A stretch of 64,000 bases of DNA from Georgenia_A wangjunii. GTDB lineage: Bacteria > Actinomycetota > Actinomycetes > Actinomycetales > Actinomycetaceae. The DNA lies in NCBI RefSeq assembly GCF_036421915.1, contig NZ_JAZGOM010000008.1; one strand, given 5' to 3'. Every line of letters begins with the position of its first letter. The first letter of the stretch is position 1. Both the position numbers and the translations under genes were made by a program. Shown piece by piece: positions 1-8,117 of this stretch. The notes beneath the pieces were generated by a model that searched no databases, had not been told where the DNA came from, and saw nothing but the letters and a program-made list of their open reading frames with translations.

Positions 1-703
1 CCTTCGCCGAGCGCCCCTGCGCGCCGTCCAGCAGCGTGACGGACTCCGCGACGGCGGCCCGGGTCTGCGCGGCCGTCGCGACGGTGTGCCCGAACGAGGG
101 CAGGGCGCCCCCGGCGACGAGCGCGGCGCTGACGCCGTCGGGGCCGGTGACGCCGGGGGCCTCGGGCGCGAGCGTCATCGTGACGACGTGGCCGCGGCCG
201 AGCGCGAGGAGCTCGGCCGTGAGCGCGGCGTCCGGCTCCTGGATGGCGGCCGGGTTCTGCGCCCCGCAGCGCTCGGTCGAGATGAACGGGCCCTCGAAGT
301 GGATCCCGGCGAGCTCGCCGGCGTCGGCGAGCGCGGCGAGCGTGCGCACCCGCGCGCGGAGCACGTCGGGCGTCGCCGTGACGAGGGAGGCGACGAGCGA
401 CGTCGTGCCGTGGCGCCGGTGCTCGTCGACGGCGACCTGCGCGGTGGCGCCGTCCTCGGCGTCGGGGAAGCTCGCGCCGCCACCGCCGTGGCAGTGGAGG
501 TCGACGAGGCCCGGCAGCACGTGGGTCCCCCGGGCCGGTTCCCCCGCGGCCTCGACCGCCTCGCGCCACCCCGCACCGGCTGCCTCACCGGCCGGCCCGA
601 CGAAGACGATGCGCCCGCCGGCGTGGACGACGGCGCCGTCCTCGACGACGGCGGTGGGTGTGACGACGCGCCCACGGACGGCCTGTGCGGCAGGGATGCT
701 CAT
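1..703 (-). CDS. nagA: N-acetylglucosamine-6-phosphate deacetylase (partial, 3' end missing)
   Basis: The reading frame is open from an ATG at 703 down to the window edge, giving about 234 N-terminal residues. It would deacetylate N-acetylglucosamine-6-phosphate to glucosamine-6-phosphate in amino-sugar and cell-wall recycling in the cytoplasm. Seen: the amidohydrolase metal motif HCHGGGG near residue 70, after LPGLVDL; the NagA-typical HFEGPFIS segment near residue 135; and SFGHT near residue 210 carrying a further conserved His. This matches the NagA order of a short N-terminal beta domain followed by a TIM barrel. The remaining third, with the catalytic Asp, lies outside the window. The neighbouring nucS ends 77 bases upstream on the same strand and is functionally unrelated. 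Confidence 0.9.
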   Translation of the reverse strand, partial: MSIPAAQAVRGRVVTPTAVVEDGAVVHAGGRIVFVGPAGEAAGAGWREAVEAAGEPARGTHVLPGLVDLHCHGGGGASFPDAEDGATAQVAVDEHRRHGTTSLVASLVTATPDVLRARVRTLAALADAGELAGIHFEGPFISTERCGAQNPAAIQEPDAALTAELLALGRGHVVTMTLAPEAPGVTGPDGVSAALVAGGALPSFGHTVATAAQTRAAVAESVTLLDGAQGRSAK

Positions 704-780
704 CCCCCCATTCTTGCCCACGACACCGCGCGGTCCATCCGGCGCGCGCCGGGCGCCGTCGGCCGGGGCGCGGACCGGGG

Positions 781-1476
781 CTAGAAGAGGCGGGAGTCCG
801 AGTCGTCGAGGCCCCGCATCGCGTTGTAGTCGAGCACGAGGCAGCGGATCCCGCGGTCGGTCGCCAGGACGCGCGCCTGCGGCTTGATCTCCTGCGCGGC
901 GAACACCCCGGCGACGGGCGCGAGGAGGGGGTCGCGGTTGAGGAGCTCGAGGTAGCGGGTGAGCTGCTCGACGCCGTCGATGTCACCGCGGCGCTTGATC
1001 TCGATGGCCACCGCCGCACCGGACGCGGTCCGCGCGAGGATGTCGACCGGGCCGATGGCCGTGGGGTACTCGCGCCGGACGAGGCGGTGCCCCGGGCCGA
1101 GGAGGTCGATCTGCTCGGCGAGGAGCCGCTGGAGGTGCGCCTCGACGCCGTCCTTGACGAGCCCGGGGTCCACGCCCAGGTCGACGTCCGCCTCGTGGAC
1201 GACGTCGTGGAGCGTGACGACGAGCCGGTCGTCCGTCTTGGTGCTCTGGACGGTCCACACCTGCGTGGCGCCGGCGCGCGCCGCCGCCTCGTCCGGCTCG
1301 GACACGTCGAGCCGGCACGGCGGGCTCATCCAGTTGAGCGGCTTGTACGAGCCGCCGTCGGAGTGGACGAGCACCGAGCCGTCCGCCTTGACCATGAGGA
1401 GGCGCGTGGCCAGGGGCAGGTGGGCGTCGAGGCGCCCGGTGTAGTCGACCGAGCACGTCGCGATGACGGTGCGCAC
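781..1476 (-). CDS. nucS: Endonuclease NucS (mismatch-specific)
   Basis: A 231-residue protein of the NucS/EndoMS (DUF91) family. In Actinobacteria, which lack MutS/MutL, this enzyme cleaves mismatched DNA and supplies non-canonical mismatch repair. Seen: an N-terminal beta-rich DNA-binding and dimerisation half, then the RecB-like nuclease core with IGPVDIL (Asp145) and AIEIKRRG (Glu159, Lys161), followed by a conserved Gln/Tyr segment QLTRYLELL. The C-terminus ends in DSDSRLF, which resembles the beta-clamp-binding tail of this family. The GTG start is preceded by GGAGG, spaced about 10 bases. It sits in the familiar actinobacterial order downstream of the atp operon and DUF2550. Confidence 0.95.
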   Translation of the reverse strand: MRTVIATCSVDYTGRLDAHLPLATRLLMVKADGSVLVHSDGGSYKPLNWMSPPCRLDVSEPDEAAARAGATQVWTVQSTKTDDRLVVTLHDVVHEADVDLGVDPGLVKDGVEAHLQRLLAEQIDLLGPGHRLVRREYPTAIGPVDILARTASGAAVAIEIKRRGDIDGVEQLTRYLELLNRDPLLAPVAGVFAAQEIKPQARVLATDRGIRCLVLDYNAMRGLDDSDSRLF

Positions 1477-1537
1477 CCGTGCTACCTCCGTATCGCTGGG
1501 CTGGGGACGTCGCGGCGCGTGCCGCCGGCGCCGCGGG

Positions 1538-1960
1538 TCAGTACGTGAGGGCCGGGTCGCCCGGGGGCGCCGCCTCGAGCCAGCTCGTCAGGCCCGCGGC
1601 CGCCTCGGCGCGCATGGCGAGGTGGAACTCGTCGGTGCCGTAGCGGCACGTCACCTCGACGACGTCGCTGTCCGCGCCCGGGATGGCCCGGCGCCCGGAG
1701 GACAGAACGACGAGCCGCCGGCGGTCCCAGCGGGCCGTCGGCTGCGGGGCGAGCGAGACGAGCCGGTGCCAGTCGAGCCGGTTCACCCCGTACCCGGCGA
1801 TGCCGGACGTCCACTCCCCGCCGCCGGCCGACCGCCACGCGCACTCGAACGAGCCCACGCGCCGGCCGAGCGTGCGCGCCCGCCACAGCAGGAGCGCGAC
1901 GGCCAGGGCCGCGAGCAGGACGAGGGCGGCCGCACCAACGCCCACCCACGCCCAGCCCAC
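1538..1960 (-). CDS. DUF2550 family membrane protein
   Basis: A 140-residue protein with one N-terminal transmembrane helix (about residues 5-26, rich in Val/Leu/Ala), followed by a soluble domain of about 110 residues that begins RRVGSFECAWR. This is the arrangement of the DUF2550 family, which is almost always found between atpC and nucS in Actinobacteria. Its function is unknown. The start is GTG at 1960, 9 bases after the atpC stop, so it is probably co-transcribed with the ATP synthase operon. The soluble part contains many basic and Trp residues and would face the cytoplasm if the helix is an uncleaved signal anchor; that topology is inference. Confidence 0.85.
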   Translation of the reverse strand: MGWAWVGVGAAALVLLAALAVALLLWRARTLGRRVGSFECAWRSAGGGEWTSGIAGYGVNRLDWHRLVSLAPQPTARWDRRRLVVLSSGRRAIPGADSDVVEVTCRYGTDEFHLAMRAEAAAGLTSWLEAAPPGDPALTY

Positions 1961-1969
1961 GGCGCGGTC

Positions 1970-2254
1970 CTACTCCCCGGAAGCGGCCTGTGCGTCCTCC
2001 GCGCGCCGCTCGTCGTGGGCGTCCACGACCACCATGACGACGTCGTCGTCGACGGAGACGAAGCCCCCGAGGACGTCGACGTTCACCTGCTCCCCCGAGA
2101 CCGGGATGATCCGCACGGGACCGGCCTTGAGCACGGCGAGCACCGGCTGGTGCCCCGTGCGGATACCCATCTCGCCGTCGGCCGCGGGCACGCTGACGGA
2201 GGTGGCCTCACCGTGCCACAGCGAGGCATCGGGGCCGACGACATCCACCTTCAT
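1970..2254 (-). CDS. atpC: ATP synthase F1 subunit epsilon (short form)
   Basis: Epsilon subunit of the F1 central stalk. I start it at the ATG at 2254 (MKVDVVGPD), 7 bases after the atpD stop; an upstream extension of the frame would run into atpD and has no family similarity. The resulting 94-residue protein covers the N-terminal beta-sandwich, including GEMGIRTGHQPVLAVL. It lacks nearly all of the C-terminal helical hairpin that inhibits ATP hydrolysis in E. coli-type epsilon (about 139 residues). It ends in a short acidic tail, HDERRAEDAQ. Short epsilons occur in some actinobacterial lineages, so this is probably not a truncation by mutation. Confidence 0.93.
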   Translation of the reverse strand: MKVDVVGPDASLWHGEATSVSVPAADGEMGIRTGHQPVLAVLKAGPVRIIPVSGEQVNVDVLGGFVSVDDDVVMVVVDAHDERRAEDAQAASGE

Positions 2255-2261
2255 CGTCACG

Positions 2262-3740
2262 TCAGCGCGCCTCGGACTGCAGGCGGGCCCAGTTGCGCTC
2301 GAGGTCCTCGAGGCCACCGATGTTGTAGAAGGCCTGCTCGGCGACGTGGTCGAACTCGCCGTCCGCGATCATCCGGAACGCCTGGACGGTCTCGGTCAGC
2401 GGCACGGTCGAGCCGGGCACGCCCGTGAACTTCTCCGCCATGTACGTGTTCTGCGAGAGGAACTGCTGGATGCGCCGCGCCCGGTTGACGGTGACCTTGT
2501 CCTCCTCGGAGAGCTCGTCGATGCCGAGGATGGCGATGATGTCCTGCAGCTCCTTGTTCTTCTGCAGGATCGACTTCACACGGATCGCGGTCTCGTAGTG
2601 CTCCTCGCCGACGTAGCGCGCGTCGAGGATGCGCGACGTCGACGTGAGCGGGTCCACGGCCGGGTAGAGGCCGCGCGAGGCGATCTCGCGGGACAGCTCG
2701 GTCGTCGCGTCGAGGTGGGCGAACGTCGTCGCCGGCGCCGGGTCGGTGTAGTCGTCGGCGGGGACGTAGATCGCCTGGAGCGAGGTGATCGAGTGACCAC
2801 GCGTCGAGGTGATGCGCTCCTGGAGGGTGCCCATCTCGTCCGCGAGGTTGGGCTGGTAGCCCACGGCGGAGGGCATGCGCCCGAGGAGGGTGGAGACCTC
2901 GGAGCCCGCCTGCGTGAAGCGGAAGATGTTGTCGATGAAGAGGAGCACGTCCTGCTTCTGCACGTCGCGGAAGTACTCCGCCATCGTCAGGCCGGACAGG
3001 GCGACGCGCAGACGCGTGCCCGGCGGCTCGTCCATCTGGCCGAAGACGAGGGCCGTCTTCTCGAGCACGCCGGACTCGCCCATCTCCTCGATGAGGTCGT
3101 TGCCCTCACGCGTGCGCTCGCCGACGCCGGCGAACACGGAGACACCACCGTGGTTCTGCGCCACGCGCTGGATCATCTCGGTGATGAGGACCGTCTTGCC
3201 GACGCCCGCACCGCCGAAGAGGCCGATCTTCCCGCCGAGGACGTAGGGGGTGAGGAGGTCGATGACCTTGATGCCGGTCTCGAACATCTGCGTCTTCGAC
3301 TCGAGCTGGTCGAAGGCCGGGGGCTTGCGGTGGATGGGCCAGCGCTCGGTGATCTCGAGCTTCTCGCCCTCGGCGAGGTTGAGGACGTCGCCGGTCACGT
3401 TGAAGACGTGCCCGAGGGTGACGTCCCCGACCGGCACCGAGATCGGGCCACCGGTGTCGCGGATCTCCATGCCCCGGACGAGGCCGTCGGTCGGGTTGAG
3501 CGCGACGGCGCGCACGAGGCTGTCGCCGAGGTGCTGGGCGACCTCGAACGTCATCTCGACGACGCCCTCGCCCTCGCCCTGCGCGGACATGTCGACCGTG
3601 GCGACGAGCGCGTTGTACATCGCCGGGATCGCGTCCGGCGGGAACTCGATGTCGACCGTGGGGCCGGTGACGCGCGCGATGCGGCCCACGCCGGGCGTGG
3701 ACTCCTGCCGGGCGCTGGCGTCGATTGCTGTCGTGCTCAT
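2262..3740 (-). CDS. atpD: ATP synthase F1 subunit beta
   Basis: Catalytic beta subunit of F1 ATP synthase. Seen: Walker A GGAGVGKT, the catalytic Glu in GVGERTREGNDL, the DELSEED-region equivalent DELSEED, and the family signature PAVDPLTSTS. Two starts are possible: ATG at 3749, or ATG at 3740. I chose 3740 because AAGGA lies 8 bases upstream of it, an ideal Shine-Dalgarno distance, whereas for 3749 the same sequence abuts the start codon. The product is then 492 residues. It lies 54 bases downstream of atpG and 7 bases upstream of atpC in the operon. Identification is certain; only the start is open. Confidence 0.97.
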   Translation of the reverse strand: MSTTAIDASARQESTPGVGRIARVTGPTVDIEFPPDAIPAMYNALVATVDMSAQGEGEGVVEMTFEVAQHLGDSLVRAVALNPTDGLVRGMEIRDTGGPISVPVGDVTLGHVFNVTGDVLNLAEGEKLEITERWPIHRKPPAFDQLESKTQMFETGIKVIDLLTPYVLGGKIGLFGGAGVGKTVLITEMIQRVAQNHGGVSVFAGVGERTREGNDLIEEMGESGVLEKTALVFGQMDEPPGTRLRVALSGLTMAEYFRDVQKQDVLLFIDNIFRFTQAGSEVSTLLGRMPSAVGYQPNLADEMGTLQERITSTRGHSITSLQAIYVPADDYTDPAPATTFAHLDATTELSREIASRGLYPAVDPLTSTSRILDARYVGEEHYETAIRVKSILQKNKELQDIIAILGIDELSEEDKVTVNRARRIQQFLSQNTYMAEKFTGVPGSTVPLTETVQAFRMIADGEFDHVAEQAFYNIGGLEDLERNWARLQSEAR

Positions 3741-3794
3741 GTCAGTCATCCTTGTCTTGCGTGCCGGCGGGGACGGGGGTGGGTGTGCGCACGC

Positions 3795-4688
3795 TCATCC
3801 CGCGGCGAGCGCGTCGGCTCCCGAGACGATCTCGGTGAGCTCCTGGGTGATCTCCGCCTGGCGCGCCGAGTTCGCCAGCCGCGTGTACGTGCGGATGAGG
3901 TCCTCGGCGTTCTCGGTGGCGGTGTGCATGGAACTCTGGCGCGAGGCCAGCTCGGACGCGGCCGCCTGGAGCAGGGCGTTGTGGATCCGGCTGCGCACGT
4001 AGAGCGGGAGCAGCTGGTCGAGGACGGCGTCCGGGGACGGCTCGAACTCGTACAGCGGCAGCGGCTTGGCCCCCGCGGGCGCGACGCCCTCGACGACCTC
4101 GAGCGGCAGCATCCGGCGGACGTACGGCTCCTGGGTGACCATGGAGACGAACTTCGTGAAGACGACGTGGAGCTCGGCGACGCCACCGGCGTCGGCCGGC
4201 GCCTGGAACGCCGCGAGGAGCGTCTCGGCGATGTCCCGTGCGAGCCCGGCGCTCGGCTTGTCGGACTCCCCCGCCCAGGTCTTGACGACCGTGCGGCCCC
4301 GGAACGTGTAGTACCCGATGCCGCGACGGCCGACGACGTAGAGGTCGATCTCCTTGCCCTCGGCGGCGAGCTGCTCCGCGAGACGCTCGGCGGCCCGCAG
4401 GACGCTCGCCGTGTAGGCGCCGGCCATGCCCCGGTCCGCCGTGAGGACGAGCACCGCGACGCGGTTGGTGTCCGTGCGCTCGGTGAGCAGCGGGTGGTCC
4501 GTCGCGGCGTGCGCCGAGACGGCCGAGACCGCCTGGGTCAGCGCGAGCGCGTACGGGCTCGCCTTGACCGCCCGGTCACGCGCCTTGCCGATGCGCGAGG
4601 CCGCGATGAGCTCCATCGCGCGGAACATCTTCTTGAGCGTCTGGGTGGACCGGATCCGCTGCCGGAAGACGCGTTGCTGTGCTCCCAC
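3795..4688 (-). CDS. atpG: ATP synthase F1 subunit gamma
   Basis: Central-shaft gamma subunit, 297 residues, the usual length. The N-terminal coiled-coil helix is recognisable from QQRVFRQRIRSTQTLKKMFRAMELIAAS, and the C-terminal helix from LIRTYTRLANSARQAEITQELTEIVSGA, both diagnostic of the family. The Rossmann-like middle domain contains VLVLTADRGMAGAYTA. The start is GTG at 4688, only 2 bases after the atpA stop, so translational coupling with atpA is likely. Gamma transmits rotation from the c-ring to the alpha3beta3 head. Confidence 0.97.
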   Translation of the reverse strand: MGAQQRVFRQRIRSTQTLKKMFRAMELIAASRIGKARDRAVKASPYALALTQAVSAVSAHAATDHPLLTERTDTNRVAVLVLTADRGMAGAYTASVLRAAERLAEQLAAEGKEIDLYVVGRRGIGYYTFRGRTVVKTWAGESDKPSAGLARDIAETLLAAFQAPADAGGVAELHVVFTKFVSMVTQEPYVRRMLPLEVVEGVAPAGAKPLPLYEFEPSPDAVLDQLLPLYVRSRIHNALLQAAASELASRQSSMHTATENAEDLIRTYTRLANSARQAEITQELTEIVSGADALAAG

Positions 4689-4690
4689 GC

Positions 4691-6325
4691 TCAGCCTCGC
4701 CCGGCCCTGACGATCTGCTCCTGCTCGACGTCGACGCCGGCCTCCTCCTCGGCCTCCGGCGTGCCCGACAGGCCCGCGCGGCCACCGGCGAGGAAGCCGG
4801 TGCGGAAGTCCTCGACCGCCGCGCGCAGCGTCTGCGTCGTCGCGTCGTCGAGCTTGCCGGTCGTGGCGATCGTCGACAGGACGTCCGTGCTGCGGCGCAG
4901 GTGGTCGAGCAGCTCGGTCTCGAAGCGCCCGACCTCGGACACGTCGACGTCGTCGAGGTAGCCGTTCGTGCCGGCCCAGATCGAGGCGACCTGGTCCTCG
5001 ATCGAGTACGGGGAGTACTGCGGCTGCTTGAGCAGCTCCATGAGACGCGCCCCGCGGGTCAGCTGCTGGCGCGACGTCGGGTCGAGGTCCGAGGCGAACA
5101 TCGAGAACGACTCCATCGCCCGGTACTGCGCGAGGTCGAGCTTGAGCGTGCCCGAGACGGACTTCATCGCCTTGATCTGGGCGGCGCCACCGACGCGGGA
5201 GACGGAGATGCCGACGTCGACGGCGGGGCGCTGGTCGGCGTTGAAGAGGTCCGACTGGAGGAAGATCTGGCCGTCGGTGATCGAGATGACGTTGGTCGGG
5301 ATGTACGCCGAGACGTCGTTCGCCTTCGTCTCGATGAGGGGCAGCCCCGTCATCGAGCCGGCGCCCATCGCGTCCGAGAGCTTCGCGCAGCGCTCGAGCA
5401 GGCGGGAGTGCAGGTAGAAGACGTCACCGGGGTAGGCCTCGCGGCCCGGCGGGCGCCGCAGGAGCAGCGACACGGCGCGGTAGGCCTCCGCCTGCTTCGA
5501 GAGGTCGTCGAAGACGATGAGGACGTGCTTGCCCTGGTACATCCAGTGCTGGCCGATCGCCGAGCCGGTGTAGGGGGCGATGTACTTGAAGCCGGCGGGG
5601 TCGGACGCCGGAGCCGCGACGATGGTCGTGTACTCGAGCGCGCCGGCCTCCTCGAGGGCGCCGCGCACGGAGGCGATCGTCGAGCCCTTCTGGCCGACGG
5701 CGACATAGATGCAGCGGACCTGCTTGTCCGGGTCGCCGCTGTCCCAGTTCGCCTTCTGGTTGAGGATCGCGTCGATGGCGATGGCCGTCTTGCCGGTACC
5801 GCGGTCGCCGATGATGAGCTGACGCTGGCCGCGCCCGATCGGGATCATCGAGTCGATCGCCTTGATACCGGTCTGCAGCGGCTCGTGGACGCTCTTGCGC
5901 GCCATGACGCCGGGCGCCTGGAGCTCGAGCGCGCGCCGGCCCTCCGTGGCGATCTCGCCGAGGCCGTCGATGGGGTTGCCGACCGGGTCGACGACGCGGC
6001 CGAGGTAGCCGTCGCCGACAGCGACGGAGAGCACCTCGCCGGTGCGGTGCACCGCCTGGCCCTCCTCGATGCCGGCGAACTCGCCGAGGACGACGACGCC
6101 GATCTCGCGGACGTCGAGGTTGAGCGCGAGGCCCATCGTGCCGTCCTCGAAGCGCAGCAGCTCGTTCGCCATGGCGCCGGGCAGCCCCTCGACCCGGGCG
6201 ACGCCGTCGCCGGCGACGGAGACGCGCCCGACCTCCTCGCTCACCGCCTCGGCGGGTTCGTAGGAGTCGACAAAGCTGTCCAGGGCAGCCCTGATCTCCT
6301 CGGGCCGGATCGTGAGCTCAGCCAT
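4691..6325 (-). CDS. atpA: ATP synthase F1 subunit alpha
   Basis: Non-catalytic nucleotide-binding alpha subunit, 544 residues. Seen: Walker A GDRGTGKT, the family signature region with SISRVGGAAQ-type residues (SVSRVGGAAQIKAMK), and the N-terminal MAELTIRPEEI delta-interaction helix. The ATG is preceded by GAAGGAA, 5-10 bases upstream. The C-terminus has an acidic extension (PEAEEEAGVDVEQEQ) of the kind common in Actinobacteria. It sits 93 bases after atpH and 2 bases before atpG. Confidence 0.97.
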   Translation of the reverse strand: MAELTIRPEEIRAALDSFVDSYEPAEAVSEEVGRVSVAGDGVARVEGLPGAMANELLRFEDGTMGLALNLDVREIGVVVLGEFAGIEEGQAVHRTGEVLSVAVGDGYLGRVVDPVGNPIDGLGEIATEGRRALELQAPGVMARKSVHEPLQTGIKAIDSMIPIGRGQRQLIIGDRGTGKTAIAIDAILNQKANWDSGDPDKQVRCIYVAVGQKGSTIASVRGALEEAGALEYTTIVAAPASDPAGFKYIAPYTGSAIGQHWMYQGKHVLIVFDDLSKQAEAYRAVSLLLRRPPGREAYPGDVFYLHSRLLERCAKLSDAMGAGSMTGLPLIETKANDVSAYIPTNVISITDGQIFLQSDLFNADQRPAVDVGISVSRVGGAAQIKAMKSVSGTLKLDLAQYRAMESFSMFASDLDPTSRQQLTRGARLMELLKQPQYSPYSIEDQVASIWAGTNGYLDDVDVSEVGRFETELLDHLRRSTDVLSTIATTGKLDDATTQTLRAAVEDFRTGFLAGGRAGLSGTPEAEEEAGVDVEQEQIVRAGRG

Positions 6326-6418
6326 GTGCTTTCCTTCGCTTCGGCGGCCGGTGGCCGCGGTTCTTCTCGTTCGGGTGGACGGCGGGACACGTGCCCCGCT
6401 CGGCCGTGCGTTCGTGCG

Positions 6419-7234
6419 TCAGCCGGCGAGCCGGCGCTGTGCGTCCTGCAGACGGGTGCGGACCGTGCCGTCGATGACCTCGGGCCCGACCTGCACCCGC
6501 ATGCCGCCGACCACTGCCGGGTCCACCCCGACGTTGACCTGCACGGCCTGGCCGTAGGCCCGGCCGAGGATCGCGGCGAGCCGCTCCTCCTGCGCGTGGC
6601 TGAGCGGTGCGGCCGCGGTGACCGTGGCGACGAGGCGCTCACGCCGTGCGGCGGCCACCTCGCTCACGTGGTGCAGCGCGCTCGCGAGCGAGCGCCCCGG
6701 CAGGGTGGTGACCACGCGGCGCACGATGATGTCCGTCTCCGGCGCGACCTTGCCCGCGAGGAGCGAGGCGACGAGCGCCGTGCGTCGCTCCGGTGCCACG
6801 TCCCGGTCCGCGAGGGCCGTGCGCAGCTCCCGGTCCGCGGAGAAGGTGCGGTCGACGGAGAAGAGCTCCTCCTCGACGCGCAGGAGGTCTCCCCGCGCCT
6901 GGGCGGCGGCGAGCACGGACGTCAGCCCGAGCTCCTCGACCGCCTCGACGAGGTCGTGCTCGCCCGACCACCGAGAGCGCGCGAGCCCGCAGAGGAGGTC
7001 GACGACCTCCGGGGCGACCCGCTCGGAGAACAGGGCGGCGACGAGGCCTGCCTTCGCCCCGCCGTCACGCGACGGCTCGGTGAGCGCGCGGCGCAGCGAC
7101 GCGGAGGAGGTGAGCGTGTCCGCGACGGCGAACAGCTGCTCGCCGTAGGCGCGGGACGCCTCCCCGCGCTCGCGGACCACCGCCTCCCACCGCTCGACGG
7201 CCGCCGCGAGGGCGGCCTGGCTGCTGGCGCGCAT
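6419..7234 (-). CDS. atpH: ATP synthase subunit delta
   Basis: Peripheral-stalk delta subunit, 271 residues. This is longer than the roughly 177 residues of E. coli delta but normal for Actinobacteria, where an N-terminal domain precedes the canonical OSCP/delta part. The C-terminal part shows the classical signatures VNVGVDPAVVGGMRVQVG and IDGTVRTRLQDAQRRLAG. Two starts are possible. ATG at 7234 shares one base with the atpF stop (TGATG). GTG at 7237 overlaps it by four bases. Both give translational coupling to atpF; I took the ATG. Confidence 0.94.
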   Translation of the reverse strand: MRASSQAALAAAVERWEAVVRERGEASRAYGEQLFAVADTLTSSASLRRALTEPSRDGGAKAGLVAALFSERVAPEVVDLLCGLARSRWSGEHDLVEAVEELGLTSVLAAAQARGDLLRVEEELFSVDRTFSADRELRTALADRDVAPERRTALVASLLAGKVAPETDIIVRRVVTTLPGRSLASALHHVSEVAAARRERLVATVTAAAPLSHAQEERLAAILGRAYGQAVQVNVGVDPAVVGGMRVQVGPEVIDGTVRTRLQDAQRRLAG

Positions 7235-7818
7235 CACGCCTGCCCTGCCCCGGCGACCCTCTCGCCGGCCGGACGCTGCGCGGAGACCTGCTCGTCGAGC
7301 TCGTCGAGGAACCGGTCGATGACGCGCGAGCGCCGTGCGTCATCGGCGAGGGACTCCCCGACGATCCGCGAGGCGAGGGTGGTGGCGAGCATGCCGACGT
7401 CCGCCTTGAGCGAGATCTCGGCCTGCTGACGCTCCGCCTCGAGCTGGCGCTGCGCGTTCGCGACGACCCGCTCGGCCTCGGCCTGGGCCTTGGCCCGCGC
7501 CTCGGCGATGATCGCGTTGCCGTCCTCGGTCGCCTGCTCACGCACGCGGGCCGCGGCGACACGCGCCTCCGCCATCTCGCGGCCGACCTCGGCCCGCAGG
7601 GCCTCGGCCTCGGCGCGCGCCGTCTCACCCGCGGCGAGCCCGCCCTCGATCTTCTCGGAGCGCTCGTCGAGGATCTTCGTCAGCGCCGGGACGACCTTCC
7701 AGAGGAGGACGCCAGCGATGATCGCGAGGCAGACCGCCGACCAGATGATGTCGTACCAGGCGGGGATGAGGACGCTGTACTCCTCCTCCGCCGCGACGAC
7801 GAGGGCTGCGGGCATCAT
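7234..7818 (-). CDS. atpF: ATP synthase Fo subunit b
   Basis: Peripheral-stalk b subunit, 194 residues. One transmembrane helix (about residues 22-43, IIWSAVCLAIIAGVLLW) is followed by a long charged alpha-helical stalk rich in Ala, Glu, Arg and Gln (residues 50-185), as expected for a coiled-coil dimer. The start is ATG at 7818 or the adjacent ATG three bases downstream; the first shares one base with the atpE stop. It connects the Fo membrane sector with delta and the alpha3beta3 head. Confidence 0.95.
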   Translation of the reverse strand: MMPAALVVAAEEEYSVLIPAWYDIIWSAVCLAIIAGVLLWKVVPALTKILDERSEKIEGGLAAGETARAEAEALRAEVGREMAEARVAAARVREQATEDGNAIIAEARAKAQAEAERVVANAQRQLEAERQQAEISLKADVGMLATTLASRIVGESLADDARRSRVIDRFLDELDEQVSAQRPAGERVAGAGQA

Positions 7819-8027
7819 CAGAAGACGAAGCCGGCGGCCAGGCCGATGAGGCCGAGCGCCTCGACGAGGGCCATACCGATGAACATGTTGATACGGAGGG
7901 GGCCGGCCAGCTCCGGCTGACGGGCCACCGCCTCCTGCGTCTTGCCGACGAGGATTCCCATACCGATACCGGGGCCGATGGTGGCCAGGCCGTAGCCGAT
8001 GGTCGCGATGTCTCCGGTGATCTCCAT
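7818..8027 (-). CDS. atpE: ATP synthase Fo subunit c
   Basis: Proteolipid c subunit, 69 residues and two transmembrane helices. Helix 1 has the glycine repeat GPGIGMGILVG, the polar loop is RQPE (residues 36-39), and helix 2 carries the ion-binding carboxylate Glu56 in ALVEALGLIG. A single Glu and the absence of the extra polar residues typical of sodium-binding rings suggest proton coupling; that is inference. The ATG is preceded by GGAAGGAA. The 90-base gap to atpB is the largest inside the Fo part of the operon and may help set the high c stoichiometry. Confidence 0.97.
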   Translation of the reverse strand: MEITGDIATIGYGLATIGPGIGMGILVGKTQEAVARQPELAGPLRINMFIGMALVEALGLIGLAAGFVF

Positions 8028-8117
8028 GTGGAGTGTTTCCTTCCAGGTTGGTTGTCCCGGGCGGGGCCCGGCACGTGCAGGGGGTGGTGCGCCTCGGACA
8101 GGCTCACCGGGGGTGGC

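Noticed and set aside
1683..4961. A 1092-codon plus-strand open frame across atpC, atpD and atpG
   Set aside because: It is an antisense shadow caused by the GC-rich third codon positions of the atp genes; its translation is low-complexity and the opposite strand encodes clear ATP synthase subunits.
8028..8117. Possible attenuator hairpin between atpB and atpE
   Set aside because: Only short imperfect GC pairings are visible; not enough to claim a structure.
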